Assembly (NCBI RefSeq): GCF_025060895.1
Contig: NZ_JANZKV010000287.1
Location: forward strand, 12,857 to 45,901
DNA length: 33,045 nucleotides
Reading direction: 5' to 3'
Source of the DNA: Stieleria sedimenti
GTDB taxonomy: Bacteria > Planctomycetota > Planctomycetia > Pirellulales > Pirellulaceae
The translations under genes and the position numbers were made by a program. Positions 24,707-33,030 of the stretch are shown here, one piece after another; positions within the stretch are counted from its first letter, which is position 1, and every line of letters starts with the position of its first letter. A model generated the notes under the pieces. That model saw nothing but the letters and a program-made list of their open reading frames with translations. It searched no databases and was not told the origin of the DNA.

Positions 24707-26538
24707 TCCGCGGCCGGCGGCTGGAAGGCCCGCTCGATCTCTTGATCGTCGACTTCTTCCACCTCGGGCAAGTTTCCAGGGCCTGGCATTTCACTCGCCG
24801 GAAGCGATGAAACCACCACCGCTTGATCGAGCGGATCCAGGCCGAGCGCAATTTGCAACGCCCCCAACGCGGTGAACCAATCGCGTTGGGCCTCGACCAG
24901 CTTGATCTCGGTTTCGTTGGCCTTGGTTTCCAACAGGTTCAAGTAGATCAGGTCGATGTAGCCTTTCTCGAATCCTTTCTGGTAACGGGCCAACGTGTCC
25001 AGGGCGGCGCGCAACGACAATTCACTTTGTTCGACGATCTGCTGAGCGAGCATCAATTGGTTTTGCGAGATCTGCAAATCGGTCGCGATCTTGTCCCGCA
25101 CCAACCGCAGCTTTTCATTGATTTGAATGATCTTGGCGGACGTCGATTGAATCTTGCCCCGCGCCTTGCGACGTTGAATAGGCACCTCGCTTTGGAACCC
25201 GATCATCAGCTCAAAGTCGCCCTTGTCGTCGGACTTCGTCGCCGGTTCCCCCATGTCCTGCGACGCTTCGGTCACAAAGTCAAAGCGGGGCAACAGTTCG
25301 TTGTGCGCCAGACGGCGGTCCCATTGAACCTGACGCATTTCGTACTGCAAAATCTGCGGTTCGGGGCGACGACCGAGTGCGGCGGCCAAGTCTGCGTTGA
25401 AATCAAACTCGGTCTGTTGCTCGATCACCGGGAATCGTGTCGGCAACCAACTCTCGGCCGGAACCAACGGTTGCCCCGATTCGTTTCTCAGATACAGCGA
25501 TAACTTGAACGCGGTCGCTTGGAACTTTTGCTGGGCCTTGAGCCGCAAGGCGCTCCGCTCGGCGATCAGTTGTTGATTCAACACCAGATTGACCGTCGCG
25601 AACTTGCCCGCCTCGACGCCGACTTCGAATTGCTTGCCGCGTTTGACGGCCAGATCCAGCAACTCCTGCTGAGCCTTCAAGACGGCTCCGGCGGCGACCC
25701 ATTCCCAATAGACCCCGATCGCGTCGCTGGAAATCGACAAGATGGCTTGTTGGAATTGCGGCTCGGCGGCCTGTTGCTGCAGCGACGCCTGGAACACGGC
25801 GACACGTTGCGGATCGATCGCCCGACCTTGCAACAACGGTTGTGCGGCACTGATTTTCAACTCGCCGGCGTCGTCGGTCTGGCGTTCTTTGTACCACGGT
25901 TGATAGAACCCACGCCCGATTCGATAGCCCGCCGACAGATAGCCGCCCCACCAGGTCTGCCTGGCCAGGCCCAAGCCGCTGCGATAATTCTCGTAGAACC
26001 CCGTCGGCTCCGACAACGAATGGGCGTGGAATTTGGTGTCGTAGGCTCCATAGGCTGACAACAATTCCCCACCGGCGAGCGGCCGCAGTTGTCGGGCGCG
26101 TTGGATGTCCGGATAGGCACGATACAAACTGGCGACGACATCGGCCAGCTTCAATGGCTCTTCGGCAACAGGCGCCGCTTGGACTGGTTGGGGTAGCGTG
26201 TTCGCGGCGTCCAGCGGTTGTGCCGCTTCGATACCGTCGGACGTGTTTGAGTCGACCGCGTCGGCCGGCGGCGGTTGCACCTCGTCTTGCACCATCGCCA
26301 AAAACGCGGCGAAAGAACGTTGATCCTGCTCGTCCTGCGGAATTCGGCTTCGCTCCTGGGCACCGGCGTCGATCGTGCAGCCGCCCCACAGCATCGCCGC
26401 CAGCGCTAGACGAACAGCGCCGCGACGACCGGACCGCGCGATCGCAGCTACGCCTTGGGCAGTTTGACCTTCGCGGCTTTTTCCTTTTTGGGCTCGCCGT
26501 CGGCCACGACAGGGGGGAATCCGTTCAATTGACGCCAT
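24703..26538 (-). CDS. TolC-family outer-membrane efflux/secretion protein
   Basis: A 611-aa protein if started at the ATG at 26536-26538, which overlaps the upstream adaptor gene by 91 bp. A later ATG at 26394 would cut the hydrophobic core (AVRLALAAMLWGG) that looks like the signal peptide ending at DAGAQ-E, so the early start is kept with reservations. Residues about 60-130 are an acidic Gln/Pro-rich linker. The TolC fold follows: repeated long helices (LQQQAAEPQFQQAILSISSD, VLNQQLIAERSALRLKAQQK, then ISQNQLMLAQQIVEQSELSL) alternating with beta segments of outer-membrane type. It provides the outer-membrane channel for an adaptor-linked pump, here with the HlyD-type protein directly upstream. 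Confidence 0.85.
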   Translation of the reverse strand: MASIERIPPCRGRRRAQKGKSREGQTAQGVAAIARSGRRGAVRLALAAMLWGGCTIDAGAQERSRIPQDEQDQRSFAAFLAMVQDEVQPPPADAVDSNTSDGIEAAQPLDAANTLPQPVQAAPVAEEPLKLADVVASLYRAYPDIQRARQLRPLAGGELLSAYGAYDTKFHAHSLSEPTGFYENYRSGLGLARQTWWGGYLSAGYRIGRGFYQPWYKERQTDDAGELKISAAQPLLQGRAIDPQRVAVFQASLQQQAAEPQFQQAILSISSDAIGVYWEWVAAGAVLKAQQELLDLAVKRGKQFEVGVEAGKFATVNLVLNQQLIAERSALRLKAQQKFQATAFKLSLYLRNESGQPLVPAESWLPTRFPVIEQQTEFDFNADLAAALGRRPEPQILQYEMRQVQWDRRLAHNELLPRFDFVTEASQDMGEPATKSDDKGDFELMIGFQSEVPIQRRKARGKIQSTSAKIIQINEKLRLVRDKIATDLQISQNQLMLAQQIVEQSELSLRAALDTLARYQKGFEKGYIDLIYLNLLETKANETEIKLVEAQRDWFTALGALQIALGLDPLDQAVVVSSLPASEMPGPGNLPEVEEVDDQEIERAFQPPAAD

Positions 26539-27791
26539 ATCTCATAACCGAGAGGAACTCGTTTCAGCAAAACCCATCCGTTCGCACGCACACCTTGACG
26601 AAGGTATCGGTCATCCGGCCAACCATCCTCCCGCGGAAAATGATTGTCCGGCGTGACGATCACGCGAAAATACCCCATCCCGTCGTCGGTTGGGAAAACT
26701 CGGTTGACTTTGCCGCCGAACGTCCCGACCGCCACCGAGGGCCAGCCGACAAACTGCACCGCCGGCCATCCCTCGAATTGCAGACGCACAGGATCCCCTT
26801 CCTGAATCAGCGGCATGTCATTGCCGCTGACCTTCATTTCGACCGCCAATTCGTCCGCATCGGGCACGATGACGAACAGTTGATCGCCCTCTTTGATGGT
26901 GTCGCTGCCGGTGACACCGTTCCACTGCTGGATGTACCCGGAACGGGGAGCCCGAATCTCTAATCGATCCAGTTCCGAGCGTTTGTTTCTCAGATCGGAG
27001 ATCTCTTTTTGAGCCGTGTTGACCTTTCCGGTCGCCGCGTTGATCTTGTCATTGGCCTCTTGGTTCTTGATGCGGATATCCCGTTTCTTGGCTTCAATTT
27101 CTTCTTCTTTGGATGCCAGCGCCGCATAGACCTCCTGCTCCGCGTTTTCGGCCTTCAGGACTTTGGCTTCCTGGGCGTCGACCGCTCGGCGCTTCGTAAA
27201 CAGCTCTTCACTCGAAATCAGGCCCTGCGGAAAAACGTCTTCGGCGACTTGCAATTGATTCAGTTTGTCACGCAAGTCGGCGCGCAGTGCTGTGACCTCG
27301 TTCTTGGCCTGCTCCCATTTCTGTTGGGCAGCCTTGAAATCCTGCTGCAGCGACTTTTCCAATGACTCGCCCGATTGAAATTGCAATTCGGCATTGGTCT
27401 TGGCAACCTCCAGACTCGCCTTTTCCGCCTGCAGTTTCGACTCCAACGCGATGATCTGGGTGTCGATCTGAGCCACGCCGTCGGCCGCGAACGGAGTCAT
27501 CTGCAGCAGCAACTCGCCTTCTTCGACATAGCTGCCTTCACGCAGTCCCGGTTTGACGTAGCTGACCACGCCCTTGGATTGACTGAGCATCGGTTGCGGC
27601 CGCTGCTGTGGATCGAGCGCCAGAACAATCCCAGTGCCCCGCGCGGTCTGCCGCCACGGCACGAAGACCATCGCCGTGATCGAAAGGATCAATGCGACAA
27701 ACGTGATCCGACCGACGATGCGTACGATCCGCCCGGTTCGGACCATCTGCAGCGCCGGAAAGTCATCGGCGGAAGGTTCGGATGCGATCAT
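26448..27791 (-). CDS. HlyD-family membrane-fusion/adaptor protein
   Basis: A 447-aa protein from the ATG at 27789-27791. A short cytoplasmic N-terminus is followed by one membrane helix (RIVGRITFVALILSITAMVF, residues about 24-45). Next come the first half of the lipoyl-like domain (SKGVVSYVKPGLREGSYVEE), a long coiled-coil hairpin (about 105-275, with many Gln/Glu/Lys/Ala heptads), the second lipoyl half (EIRAPRSGYIQQWNGVTGSD) and beta-barrel/membrane-proximal domains (VIVPDADELAVEMKV, VRLQFEGWPAVQF). The C-terminal tail is Lys-rich. It would bridge an inner-membrane transporter to the TolC-type protein encoded next. It starts 25 nt after the stop of the ABC-fold protein. Confidence 0.9.
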   Translation of the reverse strand: MIASEPSADDFPALQMVRTGRIVRIVGRITFVALILSITAMVFVPWRQTARGTGIVLALDPQQRPQPMLSQSKGVVSYVKPGLREGSYVEEGELLLQMTPFAADGVAQIDTQIIALESKLQAEKASLEVAKTNAELQFQSGESLEKSLQQDFKAAQQKWEQAKNEVTALRADLRDKLNQLQVAEDVFPQGLISSEELFTKRRAVDAQEAKVLKAENAEQEVYAALASKEEEIEAKKRDIRIKNQEANDKINAATGKVNTAQKEISDLRNKRSELDRLEIRAPRSGYIQQWNGVTGSDTIKEGDQLFVIVPDADELAVEMKVSGNDMPLIQEGDPVRLQFEGWPAVQFVGWPSVAVGTFGGKVNRVFPTDDGMGYFRVIVTPDNHFPREDGWPDDRYLRQGVRANGWVLLKRVPLGYEIWRQLNGFPPVVADGEPKKEKAAKVKLPKA

Positions 27792-27816
27792 GTCAGTGAA
27801 GAATCAGTACGTGTCG

Positions 27817-29964
27817 TTAGGAAAGGTGCAACGAAATCTGGCTATCGCAAAGTGCGGCGACGTCATCCCGGTTGGTAAAGACGATCAAGGTCCAATTCGC
27901 ATCGGGACCGGTCAGATTTTTCCAAATGAGTTCGCGATGCTCGCGGCTCAAATGATCCATCAGTCCGTTGATGACCAGCAACCGGGGATGCGGCCCGATC
28001 GCGCGGGCGATCATCAATCGCGATTGCTGATCGACAGTCAGCGGATAACCGCCTGTCTGGACCGGGGTGTTGAGTCCTGCAGGCAGCGTCAGCACGGCTT
28101 CGATCAAGTCGGTTGCGGCGAGTACCTGGCGAACCCGATTGGGCGAAACGTTCGGGCGTCCCAGGCTGACATTTTCGACAATCGAACCATAGAACAGCTC
28201 GGGCATTCCGGCGTAGCCGACCAGTTCACCGGGGTCGGCAATCGCCGCTTCAAACGCGTCAAACCCGGCAACCTGGATCACCCCGGCATCGGGATCGATG
28301 AGGCCGGCGAGCGATTTCGCCAGGTAGTCCATTCCCGGCTGATCGTCGCCGATGATCGCCACGCGGGAACCGGCCGCAACCTCGGCCTTGGGGATCTTGC
28401 AATGGTACATCATCGAATGGAACGTCAACTCGCTCCAACCGACCTCGGCGGGGCCTTGTGGAATCGTTCCGATCTCCGTTCGCGGGTCCGGCGGAATGTC
28501 CAGCAGGTAACCGACTTTATCGATCCCCGCCATCATGTCGTAAAACTTCTCCAGCGACTTTCCTGCCTTGGCGAACGCACCGACCACCACGGTGACGACC
28601 AACTCGCTGGCCACCAGTTGGCCGAGCGTCAATTGCCCGTCGATGACCAGCCAGCCCCCCAATCCGAGCAGCGCGGTGGAGGCCGCGACTTGTAACCCGA
28701 CGGCGAAGATCACCTGCCGGATCACGACGCCGAATTGCTTCTTTCTCGCTTTGATGTATTCCGAAGTCAGCTGGTTGGCACGCAGAATCGCCAGCCGCTC
28801 GCCACCGCCGGTCTTGAACGCCGTCGGCATCGCGATCACGTCCTGCAACCAATGCGCGACTTCATACTTGGTCTTCGATTCCTTGATCGCCGTCAGGATG
28901 CCGCCTCGACCGAGAATCCACGTAAAAAACACCATCGTGAAGATCAGGACGAGATCGAACCCGAGCAAGAACGGGTGGTAGAACGCCAGCAGAATCAGCC
29001 CCAGCGCGGTCGTCAGCACCACCGTCACGCCGTCGAGCAACAACACCGCGGTGGCCTTTTGGATCGTCATGATATCGAACACGCGATTGGCCAACTCGCG
29101 TGGATACTCGCCCCGCAACGAGGCCTGGTTGGCACGCGGAAACCGATGCGACAGGTCGCTGACGATCCGCACAAATTGACGTCGCTGGATCATCTCGACC
29201 ACCCAGGTCTGCAAAACCTTGAGCACGCCCGCGATTCCCAAACACGTCAACAGCATTCCCGCCAAAACCACCAGCGGCTGGAAATACGTCCCCCAACTGA
29301 CAACATTGACCAAGCCCTCGATGACCAGCGGAGTCGCTAATCCCAACACCCCGGCAACGCCGGCAAATAAAACCACCAGCCACAGATCACGACGATCCAG
29401 ATTCAACAGTGCGACCAATCGCCGGATCGGCGTCGGATGTTCGTGATGACCGCCGACACCGTCGTGCTCGTGAGCCCCCGAAAGTGTTTCGCACTCCAGC
29501 TCTTTTTTCGCGATCAACATTCGTACCGAATCACGCTCCCCTAACAGGCCAGCCAGCTCCGATTTGCTCAAACTCAGATGCTCGGTGGTCTCCCCGATGA
29601 GGGAACCTTCCAGTCGACTCCCCTCGGCCCGCTCCAGCACCAACATCTTGCCGCCCTCCAGGGCGAACACGACCGCATACCCCTGGCGGATCGTCGCAAA
29701 CGTCTCTCCCGCGCTGCGGAACGGCGACTCCCGCAACACGATGTCGGATTTCTCCGCCGCATCCATCAACTGCCGAAACGGATCTTCCGGATCATGCACC
29801 AACACGTGCAACGCGATCGGCTGCTTGTCGACCTGGACGTCGAGCGCAATGACCAATACCGCGATCGTTTTTTCGACCACACTGACACTCGGAACTCGGT
29901 CCAAGTCGCGTTCATCGCCAGCTCGGTCGATGTCTGCGGAATTGCCCTCACCCGGTCGTAACAT
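27817..29964 (-). CDS. ABC exporter-like protein with degenerate, probably inactive nucleotide-binding domain
   Basis: A 715-aa protein. Residues 1-160 form a cytoplasmic domain of alpha/beta character that sits where bacteriocin exporters carry a C39 peptidase-like domain. I see no catalytic Cys/His signature there. A His-rich segment (AHEHDGVGGHHEHP, 164-177) precedes the exporter membrane domain (about 195-465), which has the usual six hydrophobic stretches. The NBD fold (505-715) can be aligned along its length, but every ATPase motif is lost: Walker A is GDDQPGMDYL (539-548, no GKS/T), the Q-loop reads AGMPELF, the signature is LTVDQQ (642-647, for LSGGQ), Walker B is LLVINGL (662-668, no DE), and the H-loop is FTNRD (no His). 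The flanks NPAGLNTPVQTGGYPL-like and MIARAI remain. HlyD and TolC genes follow at once. Confidence 0.85.
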   Translation of the reverse strand: MLRPGEGNSADIDRAGDERDLDRVPSVSVVEKTIAVLVIALDVQVDKQPIALHVLVHDPEDPFRQLMDAAEKSDIVLRESPFRSAGETFATIRQGYAVVFALEGGKMLVLERAEGSRLEGSLIGETTEHLSLSKSELAGLLGERDSVRMLIAKKELECETLSGAHEHDGVGGHHEHPTPIRRLVALLNLDRRDLWLVVLFAGVAGVLGLATPLVIEGLVNVVSWGTYFQPLVVLAGMLLTCLGIAGVLKVLQTWVVEMIQRRQFVRIVSDLSHRFPRANQASLRGEYPRELANRVFDIMTIQKATAVLLLDGVTVVLTTALGLILLAFYHPFLLGFDLVLIFTMVFFTWILGRGGILTAIKESKTKYEVAHWLQDVIAMPTAFKTGGGERLAILRANQLTSEYIKARKKQFGVVIRQVIFAVGLQVAASTALLGLGGWLVIDGQLTLGQLVASELVVTVVVGAFAKAGKSLEKFYDMMAGIDKVGYLLDIPPDPRTEIGTIPQGPAEVGWSELTFHSMMYHCKIPKAEVAAGSRVAIIGDDQPGMDYLAKSLAGLIDPDAGVIQVAGFDAFEAAIADPGELVGYAGMPELFYGSIVENVSLGRPNVSPNRVRQVLAATDLIEAVLTLPAGLNTPVQTGGYPLTVDQQSRLMIARAIGPHPRLLVINGLMDHLSREHRELIWKNLTGPDANWTLIVFTNRDDVAALCDSQISLHLS

Positions 29965-30172
29965 GTCAATGACTAAGAGAAAAAGGAAACGAAAACGAGG
30001 TCCAGATCATCACGCTTTATGACTGTACGGTCCACTCTCGTTTTCTGACAAGCCGATAACTCGAATCAGATCCATAGAAAAAACAAATGCACCACCGGAA
30101 CGGAAGCCCAGAGAGTTGCGCAGGTGAATCGCCGAACGTTTCGACAGCGTGCGTTGCCGCGGCCCCCTTCAC

Positions 30173-30210
30173 CAATCGCCTAAAAACTCGGTCAATCGCC
30201 CAAAAACTCG
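30173..30210. repeat. Tandem 18-bp duplication at the 3-prime end of the permease gene
   Basis: CAATCGCCTAAAAACTCG (30173-30190) and CAATCGCCCAAAAACTCG (30193-30210) are identical at 17 of 18 positions with a 20-bp period. The second copy encodes the last residues of the permease (EFLGD) and borders its stop codon. The first lies just beyond it. Confidence 0.8.
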
Positions 30211-31847
30211 CTGTCAACGAATCGTATCCCCGAGTACCACCACATTGCCGGCAGCCCCGCCAACATCGCCAGCCCTGCGGCAATCGAACAGAACGTCCAA
30301 GAAAACTCCACCAGCACCCCGGCAATTGCCGCCGATCCGACGGCAAACAGTAAGATCGGCGTCATGGAAAGCCCCAGAATCATCATGAAAATCAACGCCC
30401 GCGCTCCCTGAAAGACGTCGGGAGTTCCGCTGGGCATCGGACGCAGCCCCGTCACCGCCGAAATAAAATTGGTCATCGACGCAAAGACCAGACTGAATGA
30501 AACCCCGGCAAACACCACCGACAGAGACTGCACCATCGTCAGGGAACTGACCACCAGCGCCGGCAAGCAAAACGCAAACACAATCGCGAGCAAGACCGTC
30601 GCGGTTCCGGCAATCATCCCCATCGCAATCGCCATCGGTCGGATCGGCAACGTCTGGTACCAAGTCAACAGGCGTCGATTGGCGGAGAACCCGCTCTGCG
30701 CCGTGATCGAGACCAGAAACCCCACATAAGCCGACGCCGCCAGTGCGATCGGCACGGCATAGGTTCGGACCGGGTCGGGAATCGTGTCCGGAAAGAGGGG
30801 CAGCCACACAGCGGCGGCGATCGCCACCACCATGCCGATGAGGATCATCCCAGGAACCAATCGGCCGGTCCGGCGGGTGACCGACGTGACCTGTGACCAG
30901 GCCACCGGCCCAACACCGCCCAACCATCCAAACGTGGGCAATGACCGCGAGCGTTCCGCTTGACCCATCGACATGCCGTAGACGTTGCCGCCGCGAATCC
31001 GCTCGAGCTTCTTTTGCCGCCGTGCGACACCCTCGACGGCAAGCTCAGAGAATCCGCCGTTGTTCCGGTAACAGCTGACCGTGATGCCGGCAACCAAGCC
31101 GACACTCATCAACAGCCCCCACAGCCACTCCATCCCGATCGCACCTTCCATCAACAACACAAAGGGGCGAAACGGAAACGTCAACCCGCGCGCAACCCAA
31201 CCACCATTGATCGCCCCGGAAATCATTTCCACCGAATAGGCTTCCGGCGACCGCATCACCTGATGGGCGACCTCCGCCACGATCAATGCAAGACTGGCCG
31301 CAACGCACCAGCGAATCGCTCGCAAGCCCCTTGGCGAAATCTTGGATCTGACCAGCGTGTATTGAAAGGCGATCATCGTGATGAACGCCCCCCCCAACGC
31401 GATCCCCAAAAAACCGCCCAACAGACTGCCAAAGTGTGACAGCAGGAACACCGAAAAGAAAAAACTAAGCGGCAACCATCCGACCCCAAACGTCAACAGC
31501 CGGTACGATAGGATTTGGGAATTGGTGAACGGTCCGGCAAGCACAAATTGAAGCTCAGGTGGCTTCAGTTCCAACAGCGATTTGCCGGAATCGGTCACCA
31601 CCATCATCGCCGCCGCCGCGTACATCAACACCGGAATGGCACTTCCCAGCAGCTCGGCAATGATCGATGAAGGCTGTTTCTGATCACTCAGCGCCATCAC
31701 CATGGTGGGCATCAGACCGAATGAAAGCATCGCCAGCATGAACAGGGTGAACAACGCTCCGGACGGTTTCTTGACCAGTCGCCCCCCCTGGCGAACCGCA
31801 GCCCGCATCAGCAGCCACATCAATTGCGTCAACGCGGGATCAATCAT
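30192..31847 (-). CDS. ABC-2-like transporter permease, large polytopic protein
   Basis: A 551-aa protein with about twelve hydrophobic segments (for example LFTLFMLAMLSFGLMPTMVM, VAITVSCY-region, GMILIGMVVAIAAAVWLPLF, and a C-terminal run of four). Loops carry Arg/Lys-rich stretches such as VARRQKKLERIRGG. Its ATG overlaps the end of the ATP-binding gene by 8 bp, so the two surely form one transporter. Size and arrangement resemble ABC-2 type exporter permeases of the large (about 500-aa) class. The transported substrate is unknown. The stop codon is next to a tandem 18-bp duplication. The degenerate ABC-exporter gene follows after 227 bp on the same strand. Confidence 0.85.
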   Translation of the reverse strand: MIDPALTQLMWLLMRAAVRQGGRLVKKPSGALFTLFMLAMLSFGLMPTMVMALSDQKQPSSIIAELLGSAIPVLMYAAAAMMVVTDSGKSLLELKPPELQFVLAGPFTNSQILSYRLLTFGVGWLPLSFFFSVFLLSHFGSLLGGFLGIALGGAFITMIAFQYTLVRSKISPRGLRAIRWCVAASLALIVAEVAHQVMRSPEAYSVEMISGAINGGWVARGLTFPFRPFVLLMEGAIGMEWLWGLLMSVGLVAGITVSCYRNNGGFSELAVEGVARRQKKLERIRGGNVYGMSMGQAERSRSLPTFGWLGGVGPVAWSQVTSVTRRTGRLVPGMILIGMVVAIAAAVWLPLFPDTIPDPVRTYAVPIALAASAYVGFLVSITAQSGFSANRRLLTWYQTLPIRPMAIAMGMIAGTATVLLAIVFAFCLPALVVSSLTMVQSLSVVFAGVSFSLVFASMTNFISAVTGLRPMPSGTPDVFQGARALIFMMILGLSMTPILLFAVGSAAIAGVLVEFSWTFCSIAAGLAMLAGLPAMWWYSGIRFVDSEFLGD

Positions 31848-32598
31848 CGCTCACCGCAAGATCTTGATCGTCGAATTCTTCCGGTTGACCGGTCAGCCGA
31901 AAGAACACTTCTTCCAATGAACCGCTGGCGCCCCCGAACCGCTCGCGCGCCTCGTCGAGCGGACCGCTGAACAACACCTTGCCCTGTCGAATCAACACCA
32001 AAAAATCGCACAAGTCATCGACCAGCGACAACAGGTGCGAGCTGACCAGCACCGTCGCACCTCGCTGCGACTGCTCGCGAATCGTTTGCTTCAACGTGCG
32101 AATACTCGGCGGATCCAACCCGGTCATCGGTTCGTCCAACAGCAAGACGTCGGGCCGGCGCAAATAGGCGCACGCGATCGCCACCTTTTGCCGCATCCCC
32201 CGCGACAACTCCGACGCCAACGTGTTCTTCTTGTCGCTCAACGTCAACCGGCTCAGCCAGTCCTCGGCGTCGTCTTGCCAGTCGTTCAATCGGTATGCCG
32301 ACGCGATGAACTGCAGATGTTCCTGGACCGTCAACGTGTCAAACAAAGGCGGGTCATCGGGAACGTAGGCCGTGCGTTGTTTGACCAAAATGGGATCGTC
32401 CGCCAAATCGGCACCGGCCACACGCATTCGCCCCGCGGTCGGTCGAAGAATCCCGCACAAGGTTCGAATCGTTGTCGTTTTACCGGCACCATTGGGACCG
32501 ACCAGCGCCGCGACCGAACCCGCCGGAATCGCGAACGACGCGCCGGCCACGGCGACAAAGTCACCGTATCGTTTGACGAACGCTTCGACTTCGATCAT
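31840..32598 (-). CDS. ABC transporter ATP-binding protein (intact)
   Basis: A 252-aa protein from the ATG at 32596-32598. All motifs are present: Walker A GPNGAGKTT (34-42), signature LSRGMRQKVAIA (131-142), Walker B VLLLDEPMTGLD (151-162) and the switch His in VSSHLL (188). The Q-loop position reads VPDDPPLF, with Asp in place of Gln, as occurs in some ABC-2/drug-type ATPases. The C-terminal tail is acidic. It powers the permease whose gene overlaps its stop codon by 8 bp. It is the only ATPase-competent ABC domain encoded in this part of the window, which matters for the inactive exporter downstream. Confidence 0.95.
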   Translation of the reverse strand: MIEVEAFVKRYGDFVAVAGASFAIPAGSVAALVGPNGAGKTTTIRTLCGILRPTAGRMRVAGADLADDPILVKQRTAYVPDDPPLFDTLTVQEHLQFIASAYRLNDWQDDAEDWLSRLTLSDKKNTLASELSRGMRQKVAIACAYLRRPDVLLLDEPMTGLDPPSIRTLKQTIREQSQRGATVLVSSHLLSLVDDLCDFLVLIRQGKVLFSGPLDEARERFGGASGSLEEVFFRLTGQPEEFDDQDLAVSDD

Positions 32599-32640
32599 GG
32601 TCTGCCGCCGGGTTGCAGGGCTCAGGCGAATGCAGCCGAA

Positions 32641-32856
32641 TCAACGACTGGGGGATTCAATCTCGAACAACATGATCACGGTCACATCGCCACCGGAAAA
32701 CGTGTTCATTGGGCCTGCACCGGTGTCCATCGACGCCGAATGATTGCCCGAGATCGACAACACCCGCACATTGTTTTTTCGGATGAACCGGTTGATTTGT
32801 TTTTCCAAGTCTTCCAGTTCGGTATCGACAGACTTGAAAATCTTGACCTGCTGCAC
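32641..32856 (-). CDS. Small conserved-looking protein, 71 aa, GTG start
   Basis: The start is set at GTG 32854-32856 because GGAG lies 7 nt upstream, the clearest ribosome binding site in the window. The open frame extends to 33006, and an ATG at 32886 is possible but has no such site. The protein begins VQQVKIFKSVDTELEDLEKQ, with a charged helix (about 10-28), then a beta segment VRVLSISGN, a Gly/Ser/Met-rich loop and a final hydrophobic strand GGDVTVIMLFEIE. There is no signal or membrane helix, so it is a small cytoplasmic alpha/beta protein. It ends 42 nt before the ATP-binding gene and is probably cotranscribed with it. I do not know its function. Confidence 0.65.
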   Translation of the reverse strand: MQQVKIFKSVDTELEDLEKQINRFIRKNNVRVLSISGNHSASMDTGAGPMNTFSGGDVTVIMLFEIESPSR

Positions 32857-33030
32857 GTGAATACTCCGCAGTCTCGTTCTTGGCATGAAGAAAACATGGC
32901 CGATCCCGGGCTTCGCATGATCGACCCGACATCCGCCAAGGTAGCACGCCGATTCCGGCCATGCGAGCGGTCGCACCGTCCCCGAGCGAACAACGCTGTG
33001 AAGCATTGATTTCCTGTGTTTGAAGAGGTT

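Noticed and set aside
29991-30045. Inverted pair GAAAACGAG/CTCGTTTTC upstream of the pseudo-ABC gene
   Set aside because: The stem is 9 bp with a 37-nt loop in a purine-rich stretch, weak enough to be chance.
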